This document shows, piece by piece, positions 30,267 through 44,200 of a stretch of 64,000 nt of DNA. The stretch's first letter is position 1, and every line of letters starts with the position of its first letter. Origin of the DNA: Escarpia spicata (Eukaryota > Annelida > Polychaeta > Sabellida > Siboglinidae); assembly GCA_963995525.1 (NCBI GenBank), contig OZ023211.1, forward strand, positions 53,331,481 to 53,395,480, given 5' to 3'. Below the pieces are notes generated by a model that was not told the origin of the DNA, ran no database searches, and saw only the letters and a list, made by a program, of their open reading frames with translations. The position numbers were made by a program, and so were the translations under genes.

Positions 30267-32986
30267 CATAGGCGTCGTAGTACAGCGGCTAAGAGCCAAC
30301 ACATTTACGAATTGTGCACTTTTTGACAAAAGCATGAAAATTGGCATATAAATAGTTTTTTATATGTAGATTCATATAAAGCTAGGTAGCCATCGCTAAC
30401 GGCATGGTACCTAGCCGCCATCTTGATTTTTTAAATGGCTGCTAGAAAGCCATTATCCAGATATCTCAGATTCTAAGCAACTTAAAAACAAGTTCTTGGC
30501 ACAAACATTTCCAACGTCAACGAATCCATTTCTGCAATATACTATATCCTCAGATGACGGCCATATTGAAATTCAAGATGGCTGCCATGAATATATATTT
30601 CCTTGGAAAACGATCTGAAGGTCTTTGTGTTTAGGAATACATAATTAACTGGTTCATGGTACGTGTCTTCACATTTATAACCTTTCAGACCGTTGCCAAA
30701 TTTTACTCAGTTATATTATCAACTATAACTGCGTACATATTGATATAAAATAATCTGAGTTGGGCTACATTTAGATTTGCAACCACAGTGCACTAGGGCA
30801 TGGCATAGCATCGATGTCTCTGACAGTTCAAGTCTAGCATGGTTTTTATACTGAATCAGTTGCACTCCATAACGAATTTGGTAAGCAGCCCTTTTCACAT
30901 TTTGGAGCAATGCAAGTTTTGGTGATGGGGTATTTCAAGTGATACTAGATCTCTGGGCAAACATATTGTCCTTGCTCCATCCACCCTCCTAAGAGTAAGT
31001 CTAAAACTATATGACGCTGATGAACCTCTCTATCTCTTTTAGTGTTCATGAGTCGACTTCTTATGTTTGTGATAACACGAAGAGGAAGACATCTGTAGCA
31101 GCGGGGAGTGGAGTCCATGCTAACCATGCCGACTTCTTCCATCGATCAAAGAAACTGGAGACTATGGCACACCAAGTCAGGACATGACATAGCATTCATG
31201 TTTCCTATTTCACAGGTTGTTGGCAATGGCATGGGTTGTAATTGGACAAAAGTGGGTTTCAACGCAAACAAACGCTCATCTATTTCAACAAGGAATTGCC
31301 CTACGGCCATAATAAACACATTTGTATACACTGCCACATATCAACTCTGGGGGATCTTTGGTGAATGCAATGTGCCATATAGAGTAATATGCTGAAGGTA
31401 CTGCACGTAGTTCGTGGCTCCTGGACTGTGGTCACCTATATCTGCTCTTGTGTGCTGATGATTACCTCTCCATCGGAAACATATGACATTACACAGTTTA
31501 GCAATTGATAAAACAACATCGGAGTGGTTCCACTATGTATTCTGCGTTCTACTGTTGGTTGCGTAACGGTTTCAGCAAAATACCTACCGCTTACAATATA
31601 TAACGTTACTCTTCTGACAGTTGCCAACTGAGATGTAATGTATAGGATACGTTATTGCTTGGCATCATCAACTACACGTGTGCCAATTTCTACCGCTGGT
31701 AGAGCATGTGAATGATAGCATCGTCACCCAACATTTTTGTGTCGAGATGTGGAACAATCTACACTGATGGGTTGTTTGGTTGTTGGCGCTTTTCAGTCGT
31801 TTCGTCCGCATACCTACTCTCCTATATTTACACGTGTCCTTAACAGTGTATACCGTTTGCATTACATAGTTTTGTCCATGACTAAATTCATACTCGGCGT
31901 CAGTATATGTGCGCGACGTTCAGTGATTGAATTACACTAATTTTAAATGTTGAGGCTGAAGATGATATTTATTTAGCAAAGTTGTTGTGTGTGCCAAGGT
32001 GTAGTATGTAATGTTTTGTTGAGTTTGTTTTATGGCAGTTTGAACATTATCTTCCAACTCCACCTGTGATATATCTGAGCCTGCCAAAACCCACGTTTCC
32101 AAGGATTGTGGATGTTGTGTCAAACGTACAGCACAACCATCACACTTTGTGGGTCCTTGACTTGATCGGACATCGGCCTAGTATTCTGTTTGAAGAAAAA
32201 AACAGGTTGTAGTTTCAACGCACCAAAATGTCCAATCATAAGTTGCCAGTAAACCTTAATACGTGCGAAGTATGTTTTCCATAACGCCGACGTGTACGCG
32301 AAATATAACCATTTGTGTTGTCCATTCTTAATTAATGATATATTTCTCTTCACCAGTATATGCACTGTCACTTATCTTATGGTTCAGAATACTGCTCAGC
32401 AACAACTTCCAACAAGAATACAACTTCCAACATGACATACTCATGAACATGTAGGAATTTATATATGAACGACATATAGATTCCTCAACCTCAAGAGATA
32501 CTAGAATCATATTCGTCAAACGTAAATGTATGACAGTCAGGTTGATTTCCAATATGGCTGTCACCTGGTGATATAGAATATAGCAGAAATGGATTCTTTG
32601 ACCCTGAATATATTGGTTTAGACACGTAGAACGTGTTTGTGTTTGTATGTTACTTAGAAGCTGATATATTTGGGTGATGAATTGCCATGGATATGAATAT
32701 GGTTTTCATCCTTGGATACTGTATATGACAGAAATGGATTCACTGACCATAAATACGTTAGGTTAGACGCCAAGAACATGTTTTTATGTTGCTTAGAAGC
32801 TGAGATATCAGCGATAATGGATTTCCATGGCGGCCATTTTTAAAAATCAAGATGGCGGCTAGGTACCATATCGATAGCTTTAAATGAATGGATATATCAT
32901 AAACTACAGATGTGTAAATTGTCATGCTTTTGTCAAAAATTGCACAATCATATCCCTTAACCGCTGCACTACAGCAACGTATCATG
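30267..32986. mobile_element. Inverted-repeat DNA element with a ruined large ORF
   Basis: 30267-about 30590 is the reverse complement of about 32540-32986 (for example GGTACCTAGCCGCCATCTTGA against its complement at 32845-32870). The right arm contains an extra tandem copy of about 140 bp. Inside, the minus strand carries scattered frames such as LTQHPQSLETWVLAGSD (about 32110) and HALVHCGCKSKC (about 30760). These resemble parts of a large repetitive protein with a cysteine-rich C-terminus seen in many marine invertebrates. No intact transposase is seen. Confidence 0.5.
30710..32160 (-). pseudogene. Degenerate large ORF inside the inverted-repeat element
   Basis: The minus strand reads, in many frames, LTQHPQSLETWVLAGSDI, then unrecognised pieces, then a segment ending AAYQIRYGVQLIQYKNH and HCGCKSKC. 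Stops occur every 50-70 codons. The identity is tentative: it looks like a transposon-borne protein with a C-terminal cysteine-rich patch. I cannot name the family. Confidence 0.3.
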
Positions 32987-32989
32987 TAT

Positions 32990-35838
32990 ATAGATATTCG
33001 AAATGAGGAGTAGCAACGCTTATGTTATGTATTGCATGCGTAAATACAACCATATTGATGATATTTACCAAAAACCGTAACCTCATGTAATGCTAAATTT
33101 TTATTATCTCTGAACACATAAAAACATTTATTTCCGTCGATATATTGCGCGAGTTTGCCCAGCGTAAATAGTAAACATGCAATCCAAATAAAAGTTAGAA
33201 CAACCTGTCTCAATAAAAAACACTCATCATGTTGGCGAATGAGTGGAACAGTGATCCACCATCGATGACAAAACGTTGTAAGAATCCGGTCACACTCAAG
33301 TGAGACTTTTACATGTTTCGAGAATGCATGCTAAAAAGACAGACTTGGGACATCAACTGAGGTTCCCTTGACAAGATAATGCAGGAGGTAGGAGAAGATT
33401 CATGCCAGAATAGAACAGCGCTTCTACTCGGCTTCCACGCACAATAAAAGCTAGCGCCGTACTGGTTACTGTGATCTCTGCTGGATTATCCTCTTAATCG
33501 CTCTAAGTTTCTGCTATCTGTGTTATTGGGTAAGTTGTTTCGCTTGATTGGTGTGGTCACATCCAAGGCATTCGAATTTAGCACATATTCCAGGAAGCTG
33601 TCGTGTTACTCCTAACCCTTCGATTCAAGCTCACAACATACGTGACGCACACCTTGTTACAGTCCAATGTAATTGAATCCTCACGCTCTTTTTTAAACTT
33701 ACATTATCTGTTAATCAAGGCTTCAAACAGACTCCAATGGTGGCGTAGAAAACGTTCCTGGTATGCGTAGCCTTCTTCGTAGCACTTCATTGTCATCGTC
33801 GTCGTTATCATCATCGATGAATTCCTCAACTACTCGGCTGATCTCCGGGCCAGCAACTTTCCTGCATTCTAACAGGTGCTGAGAAAGGCCGTTCACATTG
33901 CAAACTCACTTTGGCCTTGTGTTGGCATGCTCGTGGACTAAATCCATCGGTATGGTCAAGAATAGTCGACTGATCCTCGTTATCGTCTATCGATCCTCGT
34001 CTCACTCATTCTGCATGCTCAAAAGAAAAATATCGAGGTCTCGAATGAATAGGGAAATATCCACAGATGATGATCGAAAGAAGAACAGAGGTGCGAGCAG
34101 CTTCAGTGTGTCAACCATAGCTTGAATTTCCTGTCTCGGCATGCACGGACAAACATGAAGATGATATGTTGGAACATGTGCAAAAGTAGCCAGCATGATA
34201 TGCCTATAGAACACTATCGTGCAATCACGGCAATCCTATCTTCAAGAGGCAACTCAGTTCCACTATCCTACAACAAATATCACTTGAAGGCATAGTATGG
34301 CTGCTGACACATTCGTAGTGATTCTGGCTTCGACCAGAACATCATGCCATCTAGAGTAGACCTACCATGTTGGCCCACAAAGCTAGTTCAATATGCATGC
34401 CACGTAGCATCATGAAAAACTTGTCTTCACTGAGAGTTTCTTGGAATGTTAATTGATTTTCCTTGGCAGTGTCTTAATCTGGTTGATCCACCACCAGCAG
34501 CATGACGTGTTATGAGGTGCTTTGTACTGTCTTGTTAGAATCACGTCTAGAACAGCTGCTTTGTTGTGGAAAATGAGCGAATGGGCTTCCATGTATTTTA
34601 CTGATCTTCCAACAACATATAATCAAAAATCATTGTATGAAGACCACATGACCAGAGCAACTATCCGTTTGTACATCACCTACAGGACGACAAAGGTCAG
34701 TAATTAAGAGTACACGACCACTAGTCAGGAGCAAAAGATGTCGCTGTTTTACCCCTAACCTACACCGCAGGAGGTGACATTGTACGCTTAGAACCAACAA
34801 GACGTGTTTTAGTCGTTACCTACATAGGTGACGACACCGACAAGATGATGGTTTCAAGATAAAGGTAGGGCTGGGTCTTTGTTGCTTTTTTCTCGGCGTT
34901 CTTGTTACATAACGGAGATGGTAGAAAAGACAGTACCTCGTGTCTTTTCTACCATCTATATGTACGACTAGCACTAAGTGATTGACGTAGTTCAATAATA
35001 AGTCACGCAGGACTTAATACAACTAATACACCTTAATAACAATAATTACTAAAATAATAAATAATTTTCACAAATATCGATGTACTAACATAGTAATGAT
35101 ATAAACGACTAAGACAACTAAGGTATAGGTAAAATAATTAACGTAATTCAATGATAATCCATATAAGAACTAAATACGACTAATTCACCTTAATAATAAC
35201 TAAACGTAGCTAATTTCCATTAAATAAATAACTCTTAAACATTCAATTAATAATAGCACGACGGTCGTTGTGGTTATATGCGACTAAGACTAACTATCTT
35301 AAAGATAAAATGGCTGACTCCAAATTTTGAATCCATCGAGACATAACACGTTGATGTAGGATGGGTCAAAATTGTTGCTTAAAAGTCCCCCCAAGGGGTG
35401 TGATCGTTGTACACTCGGACCAAATGTGGTGTTTACGCAGCAACATATCAAGCGGTATCGAAAAGTAAACTTTTACAACATGAAATGACCGAAGGTCTGG
35501 TGACCCCACTACCATTCAGCGTTATTGATGAGTAAATCCATAGAACCAGTAGTGGATATATTAAACCGGGGGCGGGGCTTTAGAGCCCCTACACGTTTGA
35601 AGTAGGGTGCAGGTGATAGAATTGCCCCCCCCCCCCAATATTTAGAGCCTCAAGTGTTTTAGCAAACCTCAATGCTATAAATTACGTATCGTTGTTATAA
35701 TCTTGCTTTTGAACTTAATTGTTTGTTGAATTTATATTTTGATATTCCATAAAAACACAGGGCCTTACTGTTAGCCAGTCTCTTGGATTACTGCATATCC
35801 CTGCCAAAATGTTGACAACCTCCTAATTCCGGCACAGT
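32990..35838. other. Gene-poor region 3' of gene B
   Basis: No gene is recognised. It holds a perfect 15-bp hairpin at 34917-34956, an AT-rich stretch with a loose duplication of about 160 bp (34985-35230) and a poly-C run near 35624. Gene B's 3' UTR probably lies just below 35839, but no canonical AATAAA is evident on the minus strand. Confidence 0.5.
34917..34956. repeat. Perfect 15-bp inverted repeat
   Basis: GATGGTAGAAAAGAC (34917-34931) and its exact complement (34942-34956) are separated by 10 nt. It could form a stable hairpin in RNA or DNA. Confidence 0.85.
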
Positions 35839-36768
35839 TTATGGGTTATCACCTTTCAGTGGGCCGTTTGTATTATCCCGACTATGCAGCAAACGTGTTG
35901 ATATAAAACGCGTCAATCCACTTAAAAAACACTTTCTGACAGCGATATGGGGTGGCGAACAGGATTTCAGTTCATCACTCACACCAGTGATTTTCGTCTC
36001 GCTCGCATGCCCATCAATGCAATTCTTGAGTTGGGTTTCTTGTTCAAAATCATCACTGGACACTGCAGCGCTACCTGCCGTCAGGGTAACGTCACGTGAC
36101 TCGTCACGTGCGGAACTAATGTACGTTTCTATTACCCTCGCGGCGTCCTCTCTCTCCATCGTTCTCATCATTGCAACCAACTTCGACATTCCCACGTTTC
36201 GTATTTCGCATATATTCATCAGTCGGTGCGTCGGGTCACCTTTGCTTTGGAAGTAGCGGATTTTATCGTCCAGTTCCAGCTGACTCGCTAGGTGTCGCCA
36301 GTCGTGCCCACTCACAACGTCGATGGGATCGAGCAAAACGGCGAGTTCCGATTTTAGTTTGTCCGGAATTAGGATGTCCGTCGAGTCCAAGTCTTGGCCG
36401 CTAGAGGGAGTGGCGGACGCTGGAGCTTCTACCTGTGACGTTGTTTCATGAGTTGCCCTCGAGTGACTTTCTACAACGAACGCGGCATCTTCGCGTCCAA
36501 TACTTCTCAACAACGAAGCCAACGTTGGCAGTTTGCTACTTTTCGTTTCCCACACCGCCAGAAGTATTTCTGTAGGATTCGACTTGGTCTCCAAATACCG
36601 AACCTTTTCGTCGAGACCAAGTTCACTCGCCAGGAGGCGCCAGTCGCGGCCACTCGCGTGATCAGTCGGGTCAAGAATTGTCGCCAACGCCATCTTCATT
36701 TGGTGCGGTATGACACTATCGTACTTGACGTAGTTACGCTCCATGTTATACTTGCGCGGCTCATCGAA
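35839..36768 (-). CDS. Gene B terminal exon: tandem Death domains plus C-terminal tail
   Basis: It begins after ATTTTTTCAG in phase 0 and has 309 residues. Death 1 starts IPHQMKMALATILDPTD with RDWRLLASELGL; Death 2 starts IPDKLKSELAVLLDPID with HDWRHLASQLEL. The inter-domain linker is longer than in gene A (about 30 residues, Ser/Thr/Ala-rich). After Death 2 comes a tail of about 91 residues, acidic then basic, that gene A lacks. Confidence 0.88.
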   Translation of the reverse strand, partial: FDEPRKYNMERNYVKYDSVIPHQMKMALATILDPTDHASGRDWRLLASELGLDEKVRYLETKSNPTEILLAVWETKSSKLPTLASLLRSIGREDAAFVVESHSRATHETTSQVEAPASATPSSGQDLDSTDILIPDKLKSELAVLLDPIDVVSGHDWRHLASQLELDDKIRYFQSKGDPTHRLMNICEIRNVGMSKLVAMMRTMEREDAARVIETYISSARDESRDVTLTAGSAAVSSDDFEQETQLKNCIDGHASETKITGVSDELKSCSPPHIAVRKCFLSGLTRFISTRLLHSRDNTNGPLKGDNP

Positions 36769-38211
36769 CTGAAAAAATATAAGAGTTGTGAATATCCGTT
36801 GTTATTTTGCGTTATTAAAATGCTAAGTTGTTGGCCCTACTTATCTACTACTACGTCAAAGACTAGAAACTTGTCGTTTAGTGCAACTTAAGGGCGTTCG
36901 CAAAGTGCATAAACATTGTCTAAACTTGTGTCACGAGTAAGCTTTGGTTGCAGCTGAATACGCTTTGTACGTAGGTTGTGTCACGAGAACAAAAGGTAAA
37001 GTGACTGTGAAATATGTAAAAAGACCAAAACCCCTGTTTGACTGGCTCGGCAGCAATTGTGACAGACGCGACGTAAACAACAAGGCAAATAAAACAAACC
37101 TTCGTCTACAATATTGATGACGCATTAACTGTAAATACATGTCTCACCATTCGAAACATTTTGATACTAAAATGAGCTATGTAACTTTACCATTAGTACA
37201 TATATTGCCGATGATGTTTTTATATATTACATCGTTTGTCAGAAAATCTAGTGTTGCTTTATTTAGAAATAAACTGGACAATTTTTGATGTAAAAATAGT
37301 TGTCATGTGCCTCGTACGTAAGTAATTTTATTGAACTATTGTACACCTTCGGTCACAAAACCTACTAAAATGTTAATATAATGTTTTTATGTTTTGTGCT
37401 TTCATTTCAATTCTATCTACTGCACAACATATAAAAAGGAAGTCCTCACCCGACTCACGTGACCGATGATTAAGGATTGTGCTGCATCGTCTTCACCACT
37501 TCCCAGCTGTCCCGTCGTTATGACGCAGGACACAAAGGCTTGTTGGACGTCTGCTGTTTCATCCCGTACACAACGACTCAGCTGGAAAGTGCAGCTCGGT
37601 TGCATCGCACGCCACACCTTCAGAAACGACATATTCTGGAAAAAGAACCGATCATATAAATCATAAGCAGGTGATTATAGAATAGGACATACATGTATGC
37701 GAGGCAACGTCACCACACTGCGTTTGATCAGATGCATATCTAAGAGTGCAGGAAATAAATGGCGCATAGACTCTGGACAGAGGTTAACTATTTTAAACAA
37801 TGGTCACAATAGCCTTGTCGTAAAATGGGTAAAAATGGTCACAATAGCCTTGTCGTAAAATGTCGTAAAAATATGTCGCTCAGATGCGGACATATTGGCA
37901 AATACATGCATTTTATTATTTTGTAAACCCAAAATGGTCGCCCTACATGCTAGTTGGCAAATGAAAACATTGGTTTTCTGGTTCCTTCTTTCATTACCTT
38001 TCCTAACATGTATTGGTTTGCTAAACTAAACAAAAACGAAACTCGTAACATGTATGTGGTATGATCCAAGTAATCCCATCTGATTAGAGAGACACTGAAA
38101 GAGTAACTGAAACTGCCACATTCAAAAATATATATTAAAAGTTTGATCACATAGAGTTAAATACAGCATAGGAAGCTTTATGCAGTAGGCCTACTACCAA
38201 CGATATATATG

Positions 38212-38249
<38 letters not shown>

Positions 38250-41200
38250 CATATACTATTATTGACAGCATACTTTATTATTTGGTAAAACCATATTTTG
38301 ATGCTTTAAATGTCATCTCATATTCGGCACGTCGTTCCACAAAAAGTGAGTTAGCGCTTAGTAAATTAGGTAAGTATATACATTGTCTCTATCTTCTAAC
38401 TGTAATCGACCTAACCTATGTATCTTCTTAACGTTTCCCTCTTAGACAGCTTGAACGTCGAGCGCCAAACTTCTTCTACCAAGGCATCCCGTCAAGTGAC
38501 GGACATTTCTGCTAGTATTATTAACACTGGATGAAGTTATAACGCGCACGAATACAAACGTTACCTTGGTCACGTCTCCCTCCGCCGTCCAACCGGGTCT
38601 AATCGTACTTAGCGTCGTATCCACGCCTTTGCCGTTGTTGTACATAATAAACGGCTCGCGGGCTGTCAAAGTGCCTAGTCCCGGCTTTGAGCACATGTAC
38701 TTGAACAACTGCAATCAACCGAATCCCCTTTTACAATAGTTATACCCATGCGATGAAGTATTGTGTGGTACAGAGACATCGACAACATGCCGCGAACAGT
38801 TAACGTTGTCAGCGTGCGATCCTTCGCGAAAATTGGCAGGATAAAATATTGCCAATATTGAGATCCTGCAACACTGCAAGTCAACACCATTGAGCAACAT
38901 TTTCAAAACGTAGACGTCTACGATGTATTGGACGCCGTCTCCCGAAGACCATCCTCTACGGGGCGTTGACTGAGAGCATACGTACTGTAAGCAGACCAAA
39001 AACTTACATATAAAGATGTGATCAAGAGAGATTTGAGACTGGCATCGAACATCTGCACTGGCAAATTGTTATCAAGGAAAGGTTTAATTAACACCGAGGA
39101 GTATCGGACGAACCAGGAGACTATATGTGCGAGGCTTCATGTCAGAAACCAACCCACATGACCGCAGCTATGACAAGCATTTTCTCTCGAGATAGAAGCT
39201 GGCTATTACTACTATTGGATTAAGTTGCAATGCCTAAACCATTTCCCATTGTGTTGTAACTACCAAGTAACATATCGTGCTAGAATGATAGAATGTATGT
39301 GTGTTTCAAAATAAATTCCTTAACATAATCTACAATGACCTGACTAGCGGATCATTATTTGGGATATCATAGGTACGAGATACTAATGCTGGTTAATACG
39401 TGTGGCAACCTCGGGACGTCGTGACCTACCTAAATTAAATAAAACATTAGGCCGATATCAGTGTGCTCAGAAATAACATTATGTGATATATGTCAGCATT
39501 TTTAGTACCGGTATGCCAATTACATTGTTCTACCAGAACAATATATTAACATCCAAATAACCAGATTTGTATCACTTCATCATGCAAACAGCATTTAATG
39601 ACACTTTCTGTTGGATATTAAATAACCCAAATACATGAAGCGTCTGACATCCTTGTAGTGTTTTGCATGGAACTATCCCTTATTTATAAGGTATATCACA
39701 ACGTGAGTTACATATACCTCTTTTGTCGTTGTCTCGTCGTCTACACAAGACACCCGAAAAAGCATAGTTCTTGCCGCCGCCAAATACTCGGCACACACCA
39801 TGACAATGACCCCCTTCGCCAGCAGTTCCTCGCCCGTCGTGCGGCTGATGACGGTGAAGGAGCAGAAGTGGTCTAAGAAGACAAGACACCGTCTGCTGCT
39901 CCCCACCAGAAAGTTGCTCGTCGCGGAGTCAACAAACGTCCACGAGGGTGGCTCCTCCACATCCGTGTCACTGCAGATTTAAGTGTGTTCTCAGTAACTT
40001 CACACACACACAAACGCACGCGCGCGCGCGCACACACACACACGCACACACATCCGAAAACTCGTAGGTAGGACTAAGTTAACATAGTACGTCAACTTTG
40101 TCGATGTAACCAACATCTGTATCATCCATCTGCTTTATGGAAGCAAACTCTCACTAACTTATTAACATACGTCTAGCTATAGTGCAGAGAAACTACTAAA
40201 CTTTCGTGAGCTGATAGCAAAATTTTACAAAACGAAGCCACATCTAGTTTTTATTGACTTTCATACGGTCGTATACATAATGACTTACTGACTTTAATTA
40301 TATCATCCACTTATATGAAACTTAGATAAGCGAGCGAAATATGAACAACTCAAAATACTTCCAAAAACAATAAATTCTACGTTCGCTAGCACCCTCACAG
40401 CTCGTCCGATCCCGACACCCTTGGTATCATTTGAAAGGATCTACTTTCTGTTATTCTAGCATCATCTATATTTCCAAATCACCATTCATAGAACACATAT
40501 AAACGGACCTACAATCGTCCCGTTTTCGATGTACTGTACGGTTCCGAACGATGTTGGCGGCGGGTACTAAGTACGCTAATCTTCCAATTGCGGCGCTGTT
40601 TTCCTCATTTGCATTAGTTCAGACATGCGCACTTCACCAGTTCTGTATTTCATGTTATAAGCTCCACCCTGACCCACTTTTAAACGGCGGCGAAACTGAC
40701 GTGCTTTGACGGCAGCGAAACCGATATATATCTACGTCGGTGTGACGACACATTAACGTACGCTAACCAACTAAAACAAAGGGTCAAAATTCGTTGCGTT
40801 GGTTGGTTGATACACGTGATTATGACGTGGCGCCTACTTCGAGTATAGTTATCTGCGCTGTTTCTGCTGTAACTAGGTTTCTGCTGCATTTTTATATTTT
40901 GTTGGATCTCACATTAGATACGTCTGTTGTTAGACATGTCGGTCAATGGGAGCAAAGGACGTCTACAAAGTTTAATAAAGTTATTTTTATCAAATTAAAA
41001 CGAGACAAACATGTTTTTGATGAATATTTTCAGAGCGAACGCAGATCACGTGACATATTGGTGGCGGTGCAAGCATCCAAAATATTTCATTTTATCTGAC
41101 AGAATTGTAAGCAACCGTTCCCACTAATCACCACAGGAAAGTTATCAAATTGCCGGTGGTGTTTGTACAGTAAATGCGTTGCGTCTTGTCGTACCGTGAT

Positions 41201-44200
41201 GATTTTGAACACGATGCTGCAGCTACCGAGTGCTTCCGTTTGGCGTGTGACGCGATATCGTCTTACGAATATTGTAAGTATTTCAGTAAAAACAACTTAT
41301 TTGACGCTTTGTTTGCGTTCATTTGATTAAATATGTGGTTCTGATTAATAACATCGATACGTAGCAGAATGATGTTTAAAATGGTTGGTGAAAACTGCAT
41401 ATTATGACAGCGTACAGCAGAAACCGAGTGGACCAGTATATGTCAGGTTCACCGCCGTTTAAAAGCGAGTGGAGTTTATAGCATGACATTAGATAGCGGT
41501 GCTTCAATCGGTAGATTGGTAAACTGTGTCGACGAACCAAAATCGTTCGCGGTGTCTAAGACAGCGGAAACAGCACGATTTTAGGTCCGTTTATAGTTTA
41601 TTTTAGGAATGACTATCAGTAAACCATTGATATATTTGAATAGACGAAAGCGTAAGCTTTCAAACGACACCAAGCTCGTTGGGATCGGACGAACCGTAAT
41701 GGTATTAGTAATCGTTCAAATGAGTGTTTTGGGATGTGTTTTGAGTTATTCATTTTTCGCTCGCTTATATTGATTATTTTGCTTAGATTGATGATATGAT
41801 GGAATCATTCCACCTTTCGAGACTTGAGCACTAAAGCAGTTCTTTGGGAGTTTTAATATCTTTATAATGAATGCAATTATTAATTAATGCAAGTCATTTC
41901 CGAGGAACATTTGCGCGCGGCGCGGCAAACTGGGGAAGAAAGGAGGGTCTGGATTGGAACTCAGAAATTTGTTTAAAGACATCATTGTTTGTGATGCAAT
42001 CTAGTGTACTTTCACACTGTTTTTGTCTAATCCTGTAACTTCCATTTTATATAAAATCACAAACATAGTGCATAGGAACACTACATTTGAGATTTTTTAA
42101 TCTAAAGTGTAAGCATACAGTCCCCTGCACATAACTATAAAAGCACATCATTTTCATTAAAAAAAAAAAACCAGAAGCAGTGTATACTACATTGTCAAAA
42201 CTACAACAAAGTAATCAATGTGAAAAAAATACACAAAAATGCTTTAAATAACCAAGGTTTATTAAAATGATAATTCTAATGTACCATACACTGAAATCCA
42301 CACACAAATGTCCACATCTACCAGTGTTCATTGAAACCATAAACTTTATAAGTGTTCATTGTGGACATGTGACTTCACTTCTTTTCTTGCCTGTGCTTCA
42401 TCCTGGCACTCACAGCTTTCTTTCTCTTCTCTGCCTGAGCAAGGACTGGGGAGTGGAGGTGGACAGATTTCAGTCTCTTTGGCACTGCATCTCCAAATTC
42501 AACTCGTCCCTCTCTGTACAACATCCTTGTTGATGCACGCCGTATCCCCTAAAAGTGTTCACATTAACAACATCAGATAAATATAATTCAAATTGTTATT
42601 TAATTAATAATAACCTAAACCATACGTTAAAGTGAAGAGGCGTACTTCGTGTTGACATATTATCGCCCTTACTAAGTTTTGGCATATACTTATTTTTATC
42701 CAAAATAATATATAAACCCATCTAGGATACCTTAAAGTTATCGCTAAAACTTACACTCCGCTTACTATTCGCGTTTACATATCGTTAACGGTGCTGTATT
42801 ATGCCATGACCCGTAACGCCAGCGACGAGAGCGTACGCCGGCGCCCTAATGTAAGTCCCATAGGCCATTACAACGCCTCGCGTGGCAGTCTAAACGATCT
42901 AATATTTTTTGAAATTACGATCTTAAAATCACTCGACTGCTACGTAAATTCCAATAATTCAGTAATTGACTCATACAAGAATGAAATAAGAGCGGACAAC
43001 TTACTGTAGACCGTTGCTCATGCGTCGTTCGACTGAACACGAGTGTGTACTTCGAAAACAACACCGCAACTGATTCGCCGCCAAAACTCATGCACGGATT
43101 GTAAGCTGGGCCGTGATTCGCAGTTTCTGGCCAAACAGAATACGGCTTGCTTTTGAAAAAGGACGACGATCGCGAAATTTATTGTCGATGTTTGCCAAGT
43201 TTCCCAAGTCACAACCCCTCCCCCATATTTAAAAAAAAAATCGGATTTGGACGAATCACAGAAACGGCCAAATCGAGTTCATGAACCGCGGAAATCCGCG
43301 TTTCCGCGGAAGAATCTCATGCCTGTATTAATCACAAATGACTATGACAATGTATCGATACAATAACACCGCACACGGGGAGTTTCCAGTTCGTGTCAAC
43401 ATTTGCGATCCATATTATAAGGTTTGGTCATGAATATTCGGTACCATCCGTCAGACTTCGGTTACCTCCGCTGAGTTTTATTGGGCAAGAAAAACATCCA
43501 GCCGCTGTTTATGTCACGAATTCAACAAAAAAGAATGAAAAGGGAGAGGAATAATCTATGGAATAAACGTTTTGTATGGATAGTATTTCTGTTGGCCAAC
43601 ATGACATAAATATATTGTAAATGCAACGTTTCAATGACCCGTGAACCTGTTGCTCAGAGAACCAATGGAGATCGTTGTGCATTCGTTTTGATATGCTCGT
43701 TACGAACCTGGACATCACATGTAGGTTAGACTTCGGTTGCACCGCCGCCGCCAAGTGCTCGTTATAACCAAAAGACAACGTCACGGTCTTGTGGAAGCGA
43801 AGACCGTGGGGAAGACAGTGTATGATGGGGCCGGCGAGGCACTCGCCGTCTTTTAGCGAAGGCCTGTCTTGTTTGTTCGTGCTAACGACGATCGTTATTG
43901 CTGCGTCATCTTTCAATGCACCCTCTGGTATCGACAGGATGATGGTCATCACCTGAAGAACGCTGCCTGCTGGTCCAACGTGGAATGTCCAAGAGAAGCG
44001 GTCATCGCGTTCAACGAACTCGCACGCGCCTATGTACATGCAATGGGTATAGTATATAGTATGATTCTGATTCAACAAACCTTCATTATTGTTAGTTTTA
44101 TTAATTAATTTTGGAACTAAGTACCTACTGGCAAAAGAACAGAACAGATATAAGTGAAGTATGGGAAACAGAAGAGAGTGGTAGATGGAGAAGAGGAAGA

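Noticed and set aside
38715..38999. Minus-strand ORFs of 71 and 94 codons
   Set aside because: They lie in a gene B intron, overlap each other in different frames and have no splice support or recognisable motif.
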